Source of the DNA: Ferrovibrio sp.
GTDB lineage: Bacteria; Pseudomonadota; Alphaproteobacteria; Ferrovibrionales; Ferrovibrionaceae
Length of the DNA stretch: 64,000 nt
Assembly: GCA_017991315.1 (NCBI GenBank)
Contig: JAGOQS010000001.1
Span: forward strand, 620,001 to 684,000
Reading direction: 5' to 3'
A model generated the notes under the pieces. The model was not told the origin of the DNA. It searched no databases and saw only the letters and a program-made list of their open reading frames with translations. Shown piece after piece: positions 1 through 9,041 of this stretch. Every line of letters begins with the position of its first letter. Within the stretch, counting starts at the first letter, position 1. The translations under genes and the position numbers were made by a program.

Positions 1-815
1 TTGGCGCGGAAGCGGTTGACGAAATCCTCCATATGCTTGCGCTGCTCGGCCTGGCGCGCGGCAAAGGCATTCTGCTGCTCCATGCGGGCGCGGCGCTCGG
101 CCTCGAAGGTGTCGTAATTGCCGCGATAGAGCACCAGCCTGGTGTTGTCGATATGCAGGATATGTTCGATGGCCGAGTTCAGGAAATGCCGGTCATGGCT
201 GATCAGCAGGAAGGTGCGCGGATAGGTTTTCAGATAGCCTTCCAGCCACAGCGAGGCTTCGAGGTCGAGATGGTTGGTCGGCTCGTCCAGCAGCAGCAGG
301 TCGGGCTCGGCGAACAGGCAGCCGGCCAAAGCCACGCGCATGCGCCAGCCGCCCGAGAACGTATCCAGCGGCCGGTTCTGCATCTCTTCATCGAAACCGA
401 GGCCGGCGAGGATCACGGCGGCGCGGGCGGGTGCGGCATGGGCATCGATCTCGGCCAGCCGCATATGCACGGCGGCGATGCGCTCGGCGTCCTCCATGCT
501 GGAAGACTCTTCCAGTTCCTCGGCCTCGATCAGCAGCGCCTCGCGCTCGGTATCGGCGGCCAGCACATAGGCAATCGGCGTCTGCTCGCCGCCCGGCGGC
601 TCCTGCGGCAGCTTGGCAATCTTGCAATCAGCAGGCAGCTCCACGCCGCCGGTTTCGGTCTGCAGGTCGCCGGTGATGATCTTGAACAGCGTCGATTTGC
701 CGGTGCCGTTGCGCCCCACCAGGCCGACTTTATGCCCGGCCGGGATCGTGGCCGACACATGGTCGAGCAGCACACGGCCGGCGATGCGGTAGGTCAGGTC
801 ACGAAATACAAGCAT
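1..815 (-). CDS. ABC-F family ATP-binding protein (3' truncated by window edge)
   Basis: Reading the minus strand from ATG at 815 gives a protein that begins MLVFRDLTYRIAGRVLLDHV and runs off the left edge after about 271 residues. It has a Walker A GRNGTGKST, the signature SGGWRMR, Walker B LLLLDEPTNHLD and an H-switch LISHDRHFL, followed by the charged linker (RRARMEQQNAFAARQAEQRKH) that joins the two ATPase domains. The DEPTNHLD form and the absence of membrane segments are hallmarks of the ABC-F group (Uup/YheS-like), soluble ATPases that act on ribosomes rather than in transport. Only the first domain and part of the linker are visible, so the subfamily cannot be fixed. The upstream gene ndk is divergent. 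Confidence 0.92.
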   Translation of the reverse strand, partial: MLVFRDLTYRIAGRVLLDHVSATIPAGHKVGLVGRNGTGKSTLFKIITGDLQTETGGVELPADCKIAKLPQEPPGGEQTPIAYVLAADTEREALLIEAEELEESSSMEDAERIAAVHMRLAEIDAHAAPARAAVILAGLGFDEEMQNRPLDTFSGGWRMRVALAGCLFAEPDLLLLDEPTNHLDLEASLWLEGYLKTYPRTFLLISHDRHFLNSAIEHILHIDNTRLVLYRGNYDTFEAERRARMEQQNAFAARQAEQRKHMEDFVNRFRA

Positions 816-970
816 TTCCAGTTACTTAACTGTATGGCCGGGGCGTTGGCCGGGTTTTGCTGAGGAACCGGGACGCTAACCGGGCGGGTTGCGGCTTTCG
901 GGCGGAGCCTCTATATACCCGCCACCGATTTTTAGCCAACACCCACCAAACGGATTTAAGGACCACATCC

Positions 971-1393
971 ATGGCCATCGAGCGCACCTTTTCCATCATC
1001 AAGCCGGATGCCACCCGCCGCAACCTGACCGGTGCGATCAATGCCGTGATCGAGAAGGCTGGCCTGCGCATCGTGGCGCAGAAGCGCATCCAGATGAGCA
1101 AGGCCCAGGCCGAGACCTTCTACGGCGTGCACAAGGCGCGTCCGTTCTTCAACGACCTGGTCAGCTTCATGATCTCCGGCCCGGTCGTCGTGCAGGTGCT
1201 GGAAGGCGAGGGCGCCATTGCCAAGTACCGCGAAGTGATGGGCGCCACCAACCCGGCCAATGCCGCGCCGGGCACCATCCGCAAGGAATTCGCCGAGAGC
1301 ATCGAAGCCAACTCGGTGCATGGCTCGGATGCCCCGGAAACCGCCGCCGTCGAAATCGCCTATTTCTTCTCCGGCCTGGAGATCGTCGGCTAA
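971..1393 (+). CDS. ndk: Nucleoside diphosphate kinase
   Basis: The protein has 140 residues and transfers the gamma phosphate between NTPs and NDPs through a phosphohistidine. It begins [15 protein letters not shown], which is the family N-terminus, and carries the active-site histidine at residue 117 in NSVHGSD. Length matches bacterial Ndk exactly. The reading frame is open further upstream, but the ATG at 971 has an AAGGA ribosome binding site at 958-962 and fits the family start. It stands alone, divergent from the ABC-F gene and convergent with purN, with a terminator between. Confidence 0.97.
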   Translation: MAIERTFSIIKPDATRRNLTGAINAVIEKAGLRIVAQKRIQMSKAQAETFYGVHKARPFFNDLVSFMISGPVVVQVLEGEGAIAKYREVMGATNPANAAPGTIRKEFAESIEANSVHGSDAPETAAVEIAYFFSGLEIVG

Positions 1394-1418
1394 GCTATCA
1401 GCCGCACGGAATACGAAA

Positions 1419-1445
1419 AGCCCGGCAGCGATGCCGGGCTTTTTC
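1419..1445. terminator. Rho-independent terminator between ndk and purN
   Basis: A 9-bp GC-rich stem (AGCCCGGCA / TGCCGGGCT) with a 4-nt GCGA loop is followed by a T run on the + strand. It is preceded by AAAA, so it can also work on the minus strand. It serves ndk and possibly the convergent purN. Confidence 0.85.
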
Positions 1446-1449
1446 TTTG

Positions 1450-2082
1450 TCAGGGATGAACCCGCACGTGGTTGCCATCCACCCGCAGCCGCCCCTCCGC
1501 CAGCAGCTTGAGCGCCTGCGGATAGAGCTTGTGTTCTTCCGCCAGCACCAGGTCGGCGAGCTGCTCGGGCGTCACGCCCTCCGGCACGGGCACTTCGGCT
1601 TGGCAAATGACCGGGCCTTCGTCCATTTCGGGGACCACGAAATGCACGGAACAGCCGGTAATACGGGTGCCGCTTTCGATCACCCGTTCATGCACGCGGG
1701 TGCCCTTGAAGGCCGGCAGCAGCGAGGGATGAATGTTGATCATGCGGCCATGCCAGCCCTCGACGAAGCCGGGGGTAAGCAGGCGCATGAAGCCGGCGAG
1801 GCAGACGATTTCGACGCCGTGGCGCTTCAAAGCCGCATCGAGTTCGGCATCGAATGCGGCGCGGTCCTTGCCCTTGCTCGGGATCACTTCGGTGGGGATG
1901 CCATGGGCCTGCGCGAGGCTAAGCCCTTCGGCATCGGCGCGGTTCGCGATCACCACGGTGATATGCGCGGGATAGCCGGGAGCCTGCGCGGCTTCGATCA
2001 GCGCGGCCATGTTGCTGCCGCGCCCGGAAATCAGGATGCCGACAGCCTTGGTACTGATTGGCTTAGCTCCCGTCTGACTCAT
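1450..2082 (-). CDS. purN: Phosphoribosylglycinamide formyltransferase
   Basis: The protein has 210 residues and formylates GAR to FGAR using 10-formyl-THF in step three of purine synthesis. The catalytic residues are visible: Asn116 and His118 in INIHPS and Asp154 in EMDEGPV. The N-terminal ILISGRGSN loop binds the substrate phosphate. It lies 2 nt downstream of purM, the usual purM-purN operon order. The N-terminal ten residues are not conserved, so the start could be slightly downstream. Confidence 0.96.
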   Translation of the reverse strand: MSQTGAKPISTKAVGILISGRGSNMAALIEAAQAPGYPAHITVVIANRADAEGLSLAQAHGIPTEVIPSKGKDRAAFDAELDAALKRHGVEIVCLAGFMRLLTPGFVEGWHGRMINIHPSLLPAFKGTRVHERVIESGTRITGCSVHFVVPEMDEGPVICQAEVPVPEGVTPEQLADLVLAEEHKLYPQALKLLAEGRLRVDGNHVRVHP

Positions 2083-2084
2083 CG

Positions 2085-3152
<1,068 letters not shown>

Positions 3153-3214
3153 GGCGCCCTCACATATCGGCTAGATTTGACGGCGCCACCATAGCCATTT
3201 CACCCCCATTTGCA

Positions 3215-4378
3215 ATGCCCCGTATGATCCTCCCCGCCATGCCCTGGCGCACTGCCCTTGCTGCGCTGATGCTCGCGGTTTTCCCGGCTTTTTGCCCGGT
3301 GCAAACCGCCCTGGCGCAAGGCGTGCCCCAAGCCCAGCCAGTGCCCCAGCCCGGCACTGCCCCGGCCTCGGTTTTCGTCGTCAGCGGCGTTGCCGTGGAT
3401 GCCTCCGCCGATAGCAGCGCTGCCGCCCGGCCGGTTGCCCTGGCGCAAGGCCAGCGCCGCGCCTTCACCCAGCTGCTGCAGCGCCTGACCCTGATCGAAG
3501 ACCGTGGCCGCTTGCCGCAGCCGACCGAGGCGCTGCTCAACGACACCATCGCCGGTTTCGAGATCGACGAGGAGCGCACCTCGGCCACCCGTTATCTGGG
3601 CCGCATCACGGTGCGGTTCCGGCCCGAGGCGGTGCGCCAGCTGCTGCAGAACCAGCGGCTTGGCTATGCCGAGGTGCAGAGCCGTCCGATCCTGGTGCTG
3701 CCGGTATGGCAGACGGCGGAAGGCGCGAAGCTGTGGGAGGCCGACAATCCCTGGCGCGATGCCTGGAAGCGGCGAGCCGAGCACGATGGCCTGGTGCCGT
3801 TCATGATCGCCGAGGCCAGCACGGCGCCGGAAGCCTTGCCGATCGACCGCCTGCTGGTGGATAGCGCGCAACTCACCACACTGGCCCGCCAGCGCAATGC
3901 CGGCGAGACCCTGGTGGTGGCGGCCAGCCCGGTTTCGCCCGAAGGCGCTGGCGCACGGGTGGAGATCTTCCCGTATTTCGATGCCGACGAGGCCAGCGAC
4001 CACCGGCTGGAGCCTTTCGTCGCTCAAGGGGCGACGATGGAGGAGGCGCTGGCAAGCGCTGCCAGCGAACTCGCCCGCCGGGTCGAGAACCGCTGGAAGC
4101 GTGCCACGCGGCTGGATCTCGACAAGCCCGGCCAGATCAGTGTTGCCGCCGGCTTCAAGAGCCTGGCCGACTGGGTGAAGCTGCGCGACAAACTTGCCGA
4201 AGTGCCGTCGATCCGCCGCCTTGAGGTGCTGCGCCTGACCCATCGCGATGCCCAGGTGCAGCTCGGCTTTTTTGGCGAGCCGCAGCAGCTCAGCGTCGCC
4301 CTGGCGCAGAAGGATGTGGAATTGCGCCAGCGCGACGGCTTCTGGGAACTCGGCCTGCGGGGAACATTGAAGCCATGA
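3215..4378 (+). CDS. DUF2066 family secreted protein
   Basis: The protein has 387 residues. A signal peptide is clear: positively charged start, hydrophobic stretch ALAALMLAVFPAF, then AQG as a likely cleavage site. The mature part matches the pattern of DUF2066 proteins (VSGVAVDASADSSAAARPVALAQGQ, LILVLPVWQ), exported proteins of unknown function found next to perM-type and hda genes. It overlaps the next gene by 4 nt (ATGA), so it is likely the first gene of an operon with the AI-2E family protein and hdaA. Function is not established. Confidence 0.8.
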   Translation: MPRMILPAMPWRTALAALMLAVFPAFCPVQTALAQGVPQAQPVPQPGTAPASVFVVSGVAVDASADSSAAARPVALAQGQRRAFTQLLQRLTLIEDRGRLPQPTEALLNDTIAGFEIDEERTSATRYLGRITVRFRPEAVRQLLQNQRLGYAEVQSRPILVLPVWQTAEGAKLWEADNPWRDAWKRRAEHDGLVPFMIAEASTAPEALPIDRLLVDSAQLTTLARQRNAGETLVVAASPVSPEGAGARVEIFPYFDADEASDHRLEPFVAQGATMEEALASAASELARRVENRWKRATRLDLDKPGQISVAAGFKSLADWVKLRDKLAEVPSIRRLEVLRLTHRDAQVQLGFFGEPQQLSVALAQKDVELRQRDGFWELGLRGTLKP

Positions 4379-5475
4379 CGCGGCAGCAGCATATCGCCAT
4401 CTGGGCGCTGATCATCTCCGGCTTCCTGCTGGTGCTGATGGCGCTGAGTTCGGTGCTGCTGCCTTTCGTCGCCGCCATGGCGGTAGCCTATCTGCTCGAT
4501 CCGGTGGCCGACCGCCTGGAAACCAAGGGTATCAGCCGCACGGTGGCGACGGCGCTGATTACGGCGGTGTTCTTCCTGGTGCTGCTGATCGTGGTGCTGG
4601 CGCTGGTGCCGGTGCTGCTGAGCCAGCTCAATGGCTTCCTCAGCCGCCTGCCGGGCTATGTCGAGAGTTTCCGCGACAACCTGTTGCCGAACCTGATGGA
4701 ACTGGCGCAGCAATACGGCATCCCGCTGAAGCTGGATGTGAAAACCGCCATCGGCCAGCATGCCGGCGAAGCCGCCAGCGTGCTCGGCAAGCTGGTGGCC
4801 GGTGTGCTCGGCGGCGGCCAGGCGGTGCTCAGCATGCTGTCGCTGCTGGTGGTGACGCCGGTGGTGTCGTTCTATCTGCTGCGCGACTGGGACACCATGA
4901 TGGCGCTGATCGACGAGCATCTGCCGCGCCGCCAGGCCGAGGTGATCCGGGCCCAGGCGCGCGCCATCGATGGCGTGCTGGCCGGTTTCGCGCGCGGCCA
5001 GATGATGGTGTGTCTCGCGCTCGGCAGCTTCTACGGCATCGGCCTGTCGCTGGTCGGCCTGGATTTCGGCCTGGTCATCGGCCTGGGTGCCGGCGCGGTG
5101 TCGTTCATTCCTTATGTCGGTACGATCCTTGGCTTCGTCGTCAGCATGGGCGTGGCCTTGGTGCAGTTCTGGCCGGACTGGACGATGATCGCCATTGTCG
5201 CTGCCGTATTCGGCGCCGGGCAGTTCATCGAAGGCAATTTCCTCACGCCCAAGCTGGTCGGCGACCGCGTCGGCCTGCATCCGGTGTGGATCATGTTCGG
5301 CCTGTTTGCTGGCGGTGCGCTGTTCGGCTTTGTCGGCATGCTCATCGCCGTGCCGGTCTGCGCCGTGATCGGCGTGCTGACCCGCTTCACGCTGGAACGT
5401 TACCGCGGCAGTGCGCTCTATCATGGCGGCCCGGCGAAAATCGAACCGCCCGCCGAGCCTCCCGCCACTCCATGA
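4375..5475 (+). CDS. AI-2E family transporter (PerM-like)
   Basis: The 366-residue inner-membrane protein has about seven or eight hydrophobic segments, including IAIWALIISGFLLVLMALSS near the start. Its C-terminal part, with GFARGQMMVCLALGSFYGIGLS and EGNFLTPKLVGDRVGLHPVWIM, is the conserved family signature. Family members include PerM and TqsA; substrates vary and AI-2 export is shown for few. It is translationally coupled to the DUF2066 gene upstream and is followed after 30 nt by hdaA. Confidence 0.88.
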   Translation: MTRQQHIAIWALIISGFLLVLMALSSVLLPFVAAMAVAYLLDPVADRLETKGISRTVATALITAVFFLVLLIVVLALVPVLLSQLNGFLSRLPGYVESFRDNLLPNLMELAQQYGIPLKLDVKTAIGQHAGEAASVLGKLVAGVLGGGQAVLSMLSLLVVTPVVSFYLLRDWDTMMALIDEHLPRRQAEVIRAQARAIDGVLAGFARGQMMVCLALGSFYGIGLSLVGLDFGLVIGLGAGAVSFIPYVGTILGFVVSMGVALVQFWPDWTMIAIVAAVFGAGQFIEGNFLTPKLVGDRVGLHPVWIMFGLFAGGALFGFVGMLIAVPVCAVIGVLTRFTLERYRGSALYHGGPAKIEPPAEPPATP

Positions 5476-5505
5476 ACCCCGCCACGCCATGAGCCCCGCT
5501 ACGCC

Positions 5506-6195
5506 ATGAGTAGGGCGCAATTGAGTCTCGGCTTCGCGCTGCCGGTCTCCTGGGCGCGGGAGGATTTTCTCGTGGCGCCGGGCAATGAAACCGCGCTGGC
5601 CTGGATCGACCGCTGGCCGGACTGGCCGAATGGCATCCTGGTGCTGCATGGCCCCGAGGGTAGCGGCAAAACCCATCTCGGCCATATCTGGGCGGCGCGT
5701 TCCGGTGCGCGCTTCGCTGCCGCCGCCGACCTGCGCGTCGAGAGCGTCGATGCCCTGGCAGAGACAGCCTTGGTGCTGGAGGATGCGGCCACGGCGGCAA
5801 CGGCCGAGCCGGCGGCGTTGTTTCACCTGATCAACCTGATGCGCGAACGCGGCCACGGCCTGCTGCTGCTGAGTGAGGCGCCGCCGGCCGCCTGGGGTGT
5901 CACCTTGGCCGATCTGGCCTCGCGGCTGAAAGCCATGCCGGTTGCCGCCATCGCGCCGCCGGATGATGCGCTGCTCGGCGCCGTGATGGTGAAGCTGTTC
6001 GCCGACCGCCAGCTTATCGTCGGCCAGGATGTGATCGCCTATCTGCTGCCGCGCATCGAGCGCTCGTTCCATGCCGCGCGCCATTGGGTGGCGCGGCTGG
6101 ATGCGGCGGCCTTGGCCGAACAGCGTGCCATCACCATCGCGCTGGCGCGCAAGCTGCTGGAAGCAGACAGCGCGGCGCAACTCCCTGGACTTTAG
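5506..6195 (+). CDS. hdaA: DnaA-related regulator HdaA
   Basis: The 229-residue AAA+ protein resembles DnaA domain III only, without the DNA-binding domain IV, and has a P-loop GPEGSGKTHL near residue 46. It begins QLSLGFALPVSWAREDFLV, close to the QLxLdl clamp-binding N-terminus of Hda proteins, which tie DnaA-ATP hydrolysis to the replisome. The neighbourhood perM-hdaA-ppk-ppx is typical of alphaproteobacteria. Its stop overlaps the convergent DMT transporter by 4 nt. Confidence 0.88.
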   Translation: MSRAQLSLGFALPVSWAREDFLVAPGNETALAWIDRWPDWPNGILVLHGPEGSGKTHLGHIWAARSGARFAAAADLRVESVDALAETALVLEDAATAATAEPAALFHLINLMRERGHGLLLLSEAPPAAWGVTLADLASRLKAMPVAAIAPPDDALLGAVMVKLFADRQLIVGQDVIAYLLPRIERSFHAARHWVARLDAAALAEQRAITIALARKLLEADSAAQLPGL

Positions 6196-7109
6196 CCCCG
6201 CCGCACCAGCAGCAGGCAGCCGCCGATGATCAGGCCGGCGCCGGCCCAGGTCGCGGGGCCGGGCAGGTGGTTGAAGGCGAGCCAGCCGATCAGCGCGCCG
6301 AAAGCCACCGAACTGTAGCCGAACGGCGCCAGCCAGGCGGCATCGGCGAGGCGGTAGGCGCGCACATTGCACATCTGCCCCAGGATCGCCATCGGCCCGA
6401 GCAGGCAGAGCGCGCCGAGCGTGGTCCAGCTTGCATCGGTCCACAGAAACAGCATCGCCGGCAACAGCAGCAGCACGGCAAAGCCGTTCACATGCAGCAG
6501 CATGGAGAGCATGGTTTCATGCCGCGTCAGATACTTGATCAGGATGATCTCGCAGGCGGTGAGCAGGGCGCCGAGGATGGCGGCCAGCGGCGCGATGCCG
6601 TGATCAAGCAGATTGGTGAGGTTGCCGTCAGGTGTGTTGCCGCGCACGATCACGAAGGCGCCGGCAAGGCAGATAATGGCTGCCACGATCTGCGCCCTGC
6701 GCAACCGCTCGCCAAGCAGCAGCACCGCTAGCAGCATCACGAACAGGCCCTGCAGCAGCGCGAGTGCTGAAGCGTCAGCCAGCGGCATATGGGTGGCGCC
6801 ATAGATCGAGCAGGCGCCGCCGAACACGCCGCAGCAGGCGCGCAGCAGATGCAGCCAGCGCCGCCCGGTGCCGAGCGCGCGGGCCGGCGTCAGGCGTTGA
6901 TAGGCGGCGATGCCCGACACTGTGGCGAAGCCGGAGAGATAGCGGATGAACACGATCTGCAACGCCGGCAGCACGCCACCGGTGAGCTTGCCGGAAGCAT
7001 AGAGCAGCGAGAAGGCGAGCGAGGCGGCCAGCACCCACAAAGCTGCTGAAAGATTCTGGGCTGCAGAAAGCTTGGGGGCAGTGGCGATTTTGCGGGCTTC
7101 GGGTTCCAT
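6192..7109 (-). CDS. DMT superfamily (EamA) transporter
   Basis: The 305-residue protein has about ten hydrophobic helices arranged as two EamA repeats, for example LWVLAASLAFSLLYASGK at the start and WAGAGLIIGGCLLLVRRG at the end. It is probably an inner-membrane metabolite exporter or permease of unknown substrate. The frame is open further upstream, but MEPEARKIAT at 7109 is the best start since the upstream residues are polar and unlike the family. It is convergent with hdaA and divergent from the next hydrolase. Confidence 0.85.
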   Translation of the reverse strand: MEPEARKIATAPKLSAAQNLSAALWVLAASLAFSLLYASGKLTGGVLPALQIVFIRYLSGFATVSGIAAYQRLTPARALGTGRRWLHLLRACCGVFGGACSIYGATHMPLADASALALLQGLFVMLLAVLLLGERLRRAQIVAAIICLAGAFVIVRGNTPDGNLTNLLDHGIAPLAAILGALLTACEIILIKYLTRHETMLSMLLHVNGFAVLLLLPAMLFLWTDASWTTLGALCLLGPMAILGQMCNVRAYRLADAAWLAPFGYSSVAFGALIGWLAFNHLPGPATWAGAGLIIGGCLLLVRRG

Positions 7110-7263
7110 CGGCGCCGCGCAGTATAGGCGGCAGCCGGAATCCGGCAACACTGTGGCGGCCACTATTTGGGCGGGTGAAGCTGCCACAATATGGCTCCAT
7201 TCGCGCCCAGCCCGCGCCTGAATCCAGCGGCGATATCGGATCACCCGCAACCGACTAAACAGG

Positions 7264-8178
7264 GTGATCGTGATGTTCGCGCTGCGCTTTCACGTCCGGT
7301 TCCTGGTTATTTGCTGCGCCATGCTCTGCACGGTTCCAGCCCGGGCTTCGGCGCAGGAAACCATCCGTATGCCGGTGGAGATCGATGGCGAGCATGTCAG
7401 TCTCTCGACGCAGATATACCGCCCCGCCGGCAAGGGTCCGTTCCCGACCTTGATCTTCCACCATGGCTCGACCTATCGGGGCACCAAGCCGCAGCAATTT
7501 GCCATGGTGTTCGATCCCAAGCCGATGGCGGAATGGTTCGTGGCGCGCGGCTGGGCCGTGGTGCTGCCATCGCGTCGCGGCCGTGGCGGTTCGGATGGGG
7601 TTTATGATGAAGGCTTCGCCGAGGATCGCGACTTCGGCTATAGCTGCTCGCCCGCGCGATCCATCCCCGGTGCCGACCGCGCGCTGCGCGATATCGATGC
7701 CGCCACCGACCTGATCCTGAAGATGACCTTCGTCGATGCTGCGCAGGTGGTGGTGGGTGGCCATTCGCGCGGCGGCATCCTCAGCATCGCCCATGCCGGA
7801 CGCAACCCCGATATGTATCGCGGCGTGCTGAACTTCGTCGGCGGCTGGGTCGGCGAGGATTGCAACCGCGTGATCTACAAATCCGCGCCCTATATCGACC
7901 GCCTGCTGATGGGGCGTGGCACCACCACGGCATTACCGATGCTGTGGCTCTATGCCGAGAATGATTCCTATTGTTCGGAAGATTATTACCGCCGCAACTT
8001 CGAGGTATTCATCAATGCCGGCGGCCATGCCGAATATCGGCAATACACCCTGCCGAGGCGGGTGGATGGTCATGCCCTGGTGTTCTTTCCCAAGGTCTGG
8101 GGTGACGCGGTGGAGCAGTATCTGGCGGCGCGCGGCCTGCCGGTGCAGGCGGGCGAAACCAGAATGGCCGCAAACTAG
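7264..8178 (+). CDS. Secreted alpha/beta hydrolase, dienelactone-hydrolase-like
   Basis: The 304-residue protein has a signal peptide (FLVICCAMLCTVPARASA-QE). Its alpha/beta-hydrolase catalytic triad can be placed: nucleophile serine in GGHSRGG, acid in YAENDSYCS and histidine in VDGHALVF. An oxyanion region FHHGST lies near residue 76. It is probably a periplasmic esterase or peptidase-like hydrolase with unknown substrate. The start may be GTG 7264, GTG 7270 or ATG 7273. Four cysteines in the mature part could form disulfides. Confidence 0.82.
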   Translation: MIVMFALRFHVRFLVICCAMLCTVPARASAQETIRMPVEIDGEHVSLSTQIYRPAGKGPFPTLIFHHGSTYRGTKPQQFAMVFDPKPMAEWFVARGWAVVLPSRRGRGGSDGVYDEGFAEDRDFGYSCSPARSIPGADRALRDIDAATDLILKMTFVDAAQVVVGGHSRGGILSIAHAGRNPDMYRGVLNFVGGWVGEDCNRVIYKSAPYIDRLLMGRGTTTALPMLWLYAENDSYCSEDYYRRNFEVFINAGGHAEYRQYTLPRRVDGHALVFFPKVWGDAVEQYLAARGLPVQAGETRMAAN

Positions 8179-8181
8179 GCG

Positions 8182-8358
8182 CTAGTCTTCCAGCTTGCTG
8201 CCGTCGATCTCGCGGCGGATGCGCTCGGCCTCCTTGGCGGCTTTCTCACGCTCGGCCTTGCTCATGCCATGCCGGGCGCGGTTGGCCGCCGCCTGGGTGG
8301 CCTTTGCATCGCGGGCCTTGGCCTTGCGCGCCTTGTTCAGGTTGACGATGTCGCCCAT
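8182..8358 (-). CDS. DUF4169 family small protein
   Basis: This 58-residue, highly charged protein (MGDIVNLNKARKAKARDA...) matches the DUF4169 pattern, a small alphaproteobacterial family of unknown function. It starts 4 nt after the stop of the sixA-like gene and is probably cotranscribed with it. It is largely helical, with many Lys, Arg, Ala and Glu residues. Confidence 0.8.
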   Translation of the reverse strand: MGDIVNLNKARKAKARDAKATQAAANRARHGMSKAEREKAAKEAERIRREIDGSKLED

Positions 8359-8362
8359 GGCG

Positions 8363-8887
8363 TCACTCTGCTTCATCCAGCATGGCGGGTGTAACGAAGC
8401 TTGCCAGAAAACCCGATTTGGGCGCCACATCGGCCCAGCGCTTGATCGCGAAGCTGATCTCGGCCAGGCCGCCGGTGGGGTATTTGGTTTTTAGCCGCTC
8501 CAGGGCATCGCCGGCCCCGGCGCTGCACAGCCGCGCCGCCAGGTCTTCCAGGCCGGGATTATGGCCGATCAGCATCAATTCGCGGCAAGTGGTCGGCGCC
8601 GCCCGCAGGGTTGCCAGCAGGTTTGTCGCCTCGGCCAGATAGAGGCTGTGGTCGAAGCGGGTTTCGATATCCGGCCCCAGCCGCTTGGTCAGGCGTTCCC
8701 AGGTCTGCCTCGTGCGCTGGGCCGGCGAGCAGAGCACCAGATCGGGCCGCACCGCGCGTTCGGCCAGGTGGCGGGCGAGGCGGCGGCAGGCCTTCTTGCC
8801 GCGCGGCGCCAGGGGGCGGGCGAAATCATCCAGCCCGGGATCGTCCCAGGCGGATTTAGCGTGCCGCAGCAGCCACAGGCGCAACAT
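8363..8887 (-). CDS. Histidine phosphatase family protein (SixA-like)
   Basis: The 174-residue protein begins MLRLWLLRHAKSAW, with the RH phosphate-pocket pair at residues 8-9, and has the second histidine in LMLIGHNPGLEDLA. This is the short SixA branch of the histidine phosphatase superfamily, some of which dephosphorylate phosphohistidine proteins. The start at 8887 has a strong AAGGAG site and an AT-rich upstream stretch. It is divergent from ppk, so promoters for both lie between 8890 and 9040. Confidence 0.88.
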   Translation of the reverse strand: MLRLWLLRHAKSAWDDPGLDDFARPLAPRGKKACRRLARHLAERAVRPDLVLCSPAQRTRQTWERLTKRLGPDIETRFDHSLYLAEATNLLATLRAAPTTCRELMLIGHNPGLEDLAARLCSAGAGDALERLKTKYPTGGLAEISFAIKRWADVAPKSGFLASFVTPAMLDEAE

Positions 8888-8954
8888 GGGAATCTCCTTG
8901 GAATTACAAGAAAAATACTGAAAATTCGTCTGGTTCCGGGCAGGAGTCGCGGCT

Positions 8955-8983
8955 TTGACATATTCCGCCGTTACACCTATACC
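8955..8983 (+). promoter_or_regulatory. Sigma-70-type promoter for ppk
   Basis: A perfect -35 box TTGACA (8955-8960) is followed after exactly 17 bp by TATACC (8978-8983). It lies about 60 nt upstream of the ppk ATG at 9042. The ppk frame is open through it and could be read from a TTG in the -35 box, but those codons are not conserved protein. Confidence 0.7.
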
Positions 8984-9041
8984 CGAACCGGGCCCTGGCA
9001 TACCGCCACCGGGCCGGTCGGACAAGGCAGGATACTCCGAC

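Noticed and set aside
4024-6444. 806-codon minus frame across the AI-2E and hdaA genes
   Set aside because: Antisense to well-supported genes and His/Gln-rich.
8955-9041. TTG start for ppk at 8955
   Set aside because: The bases are a promoter -35 box and the extra residues are Pro/Gly-rich and not like the family.
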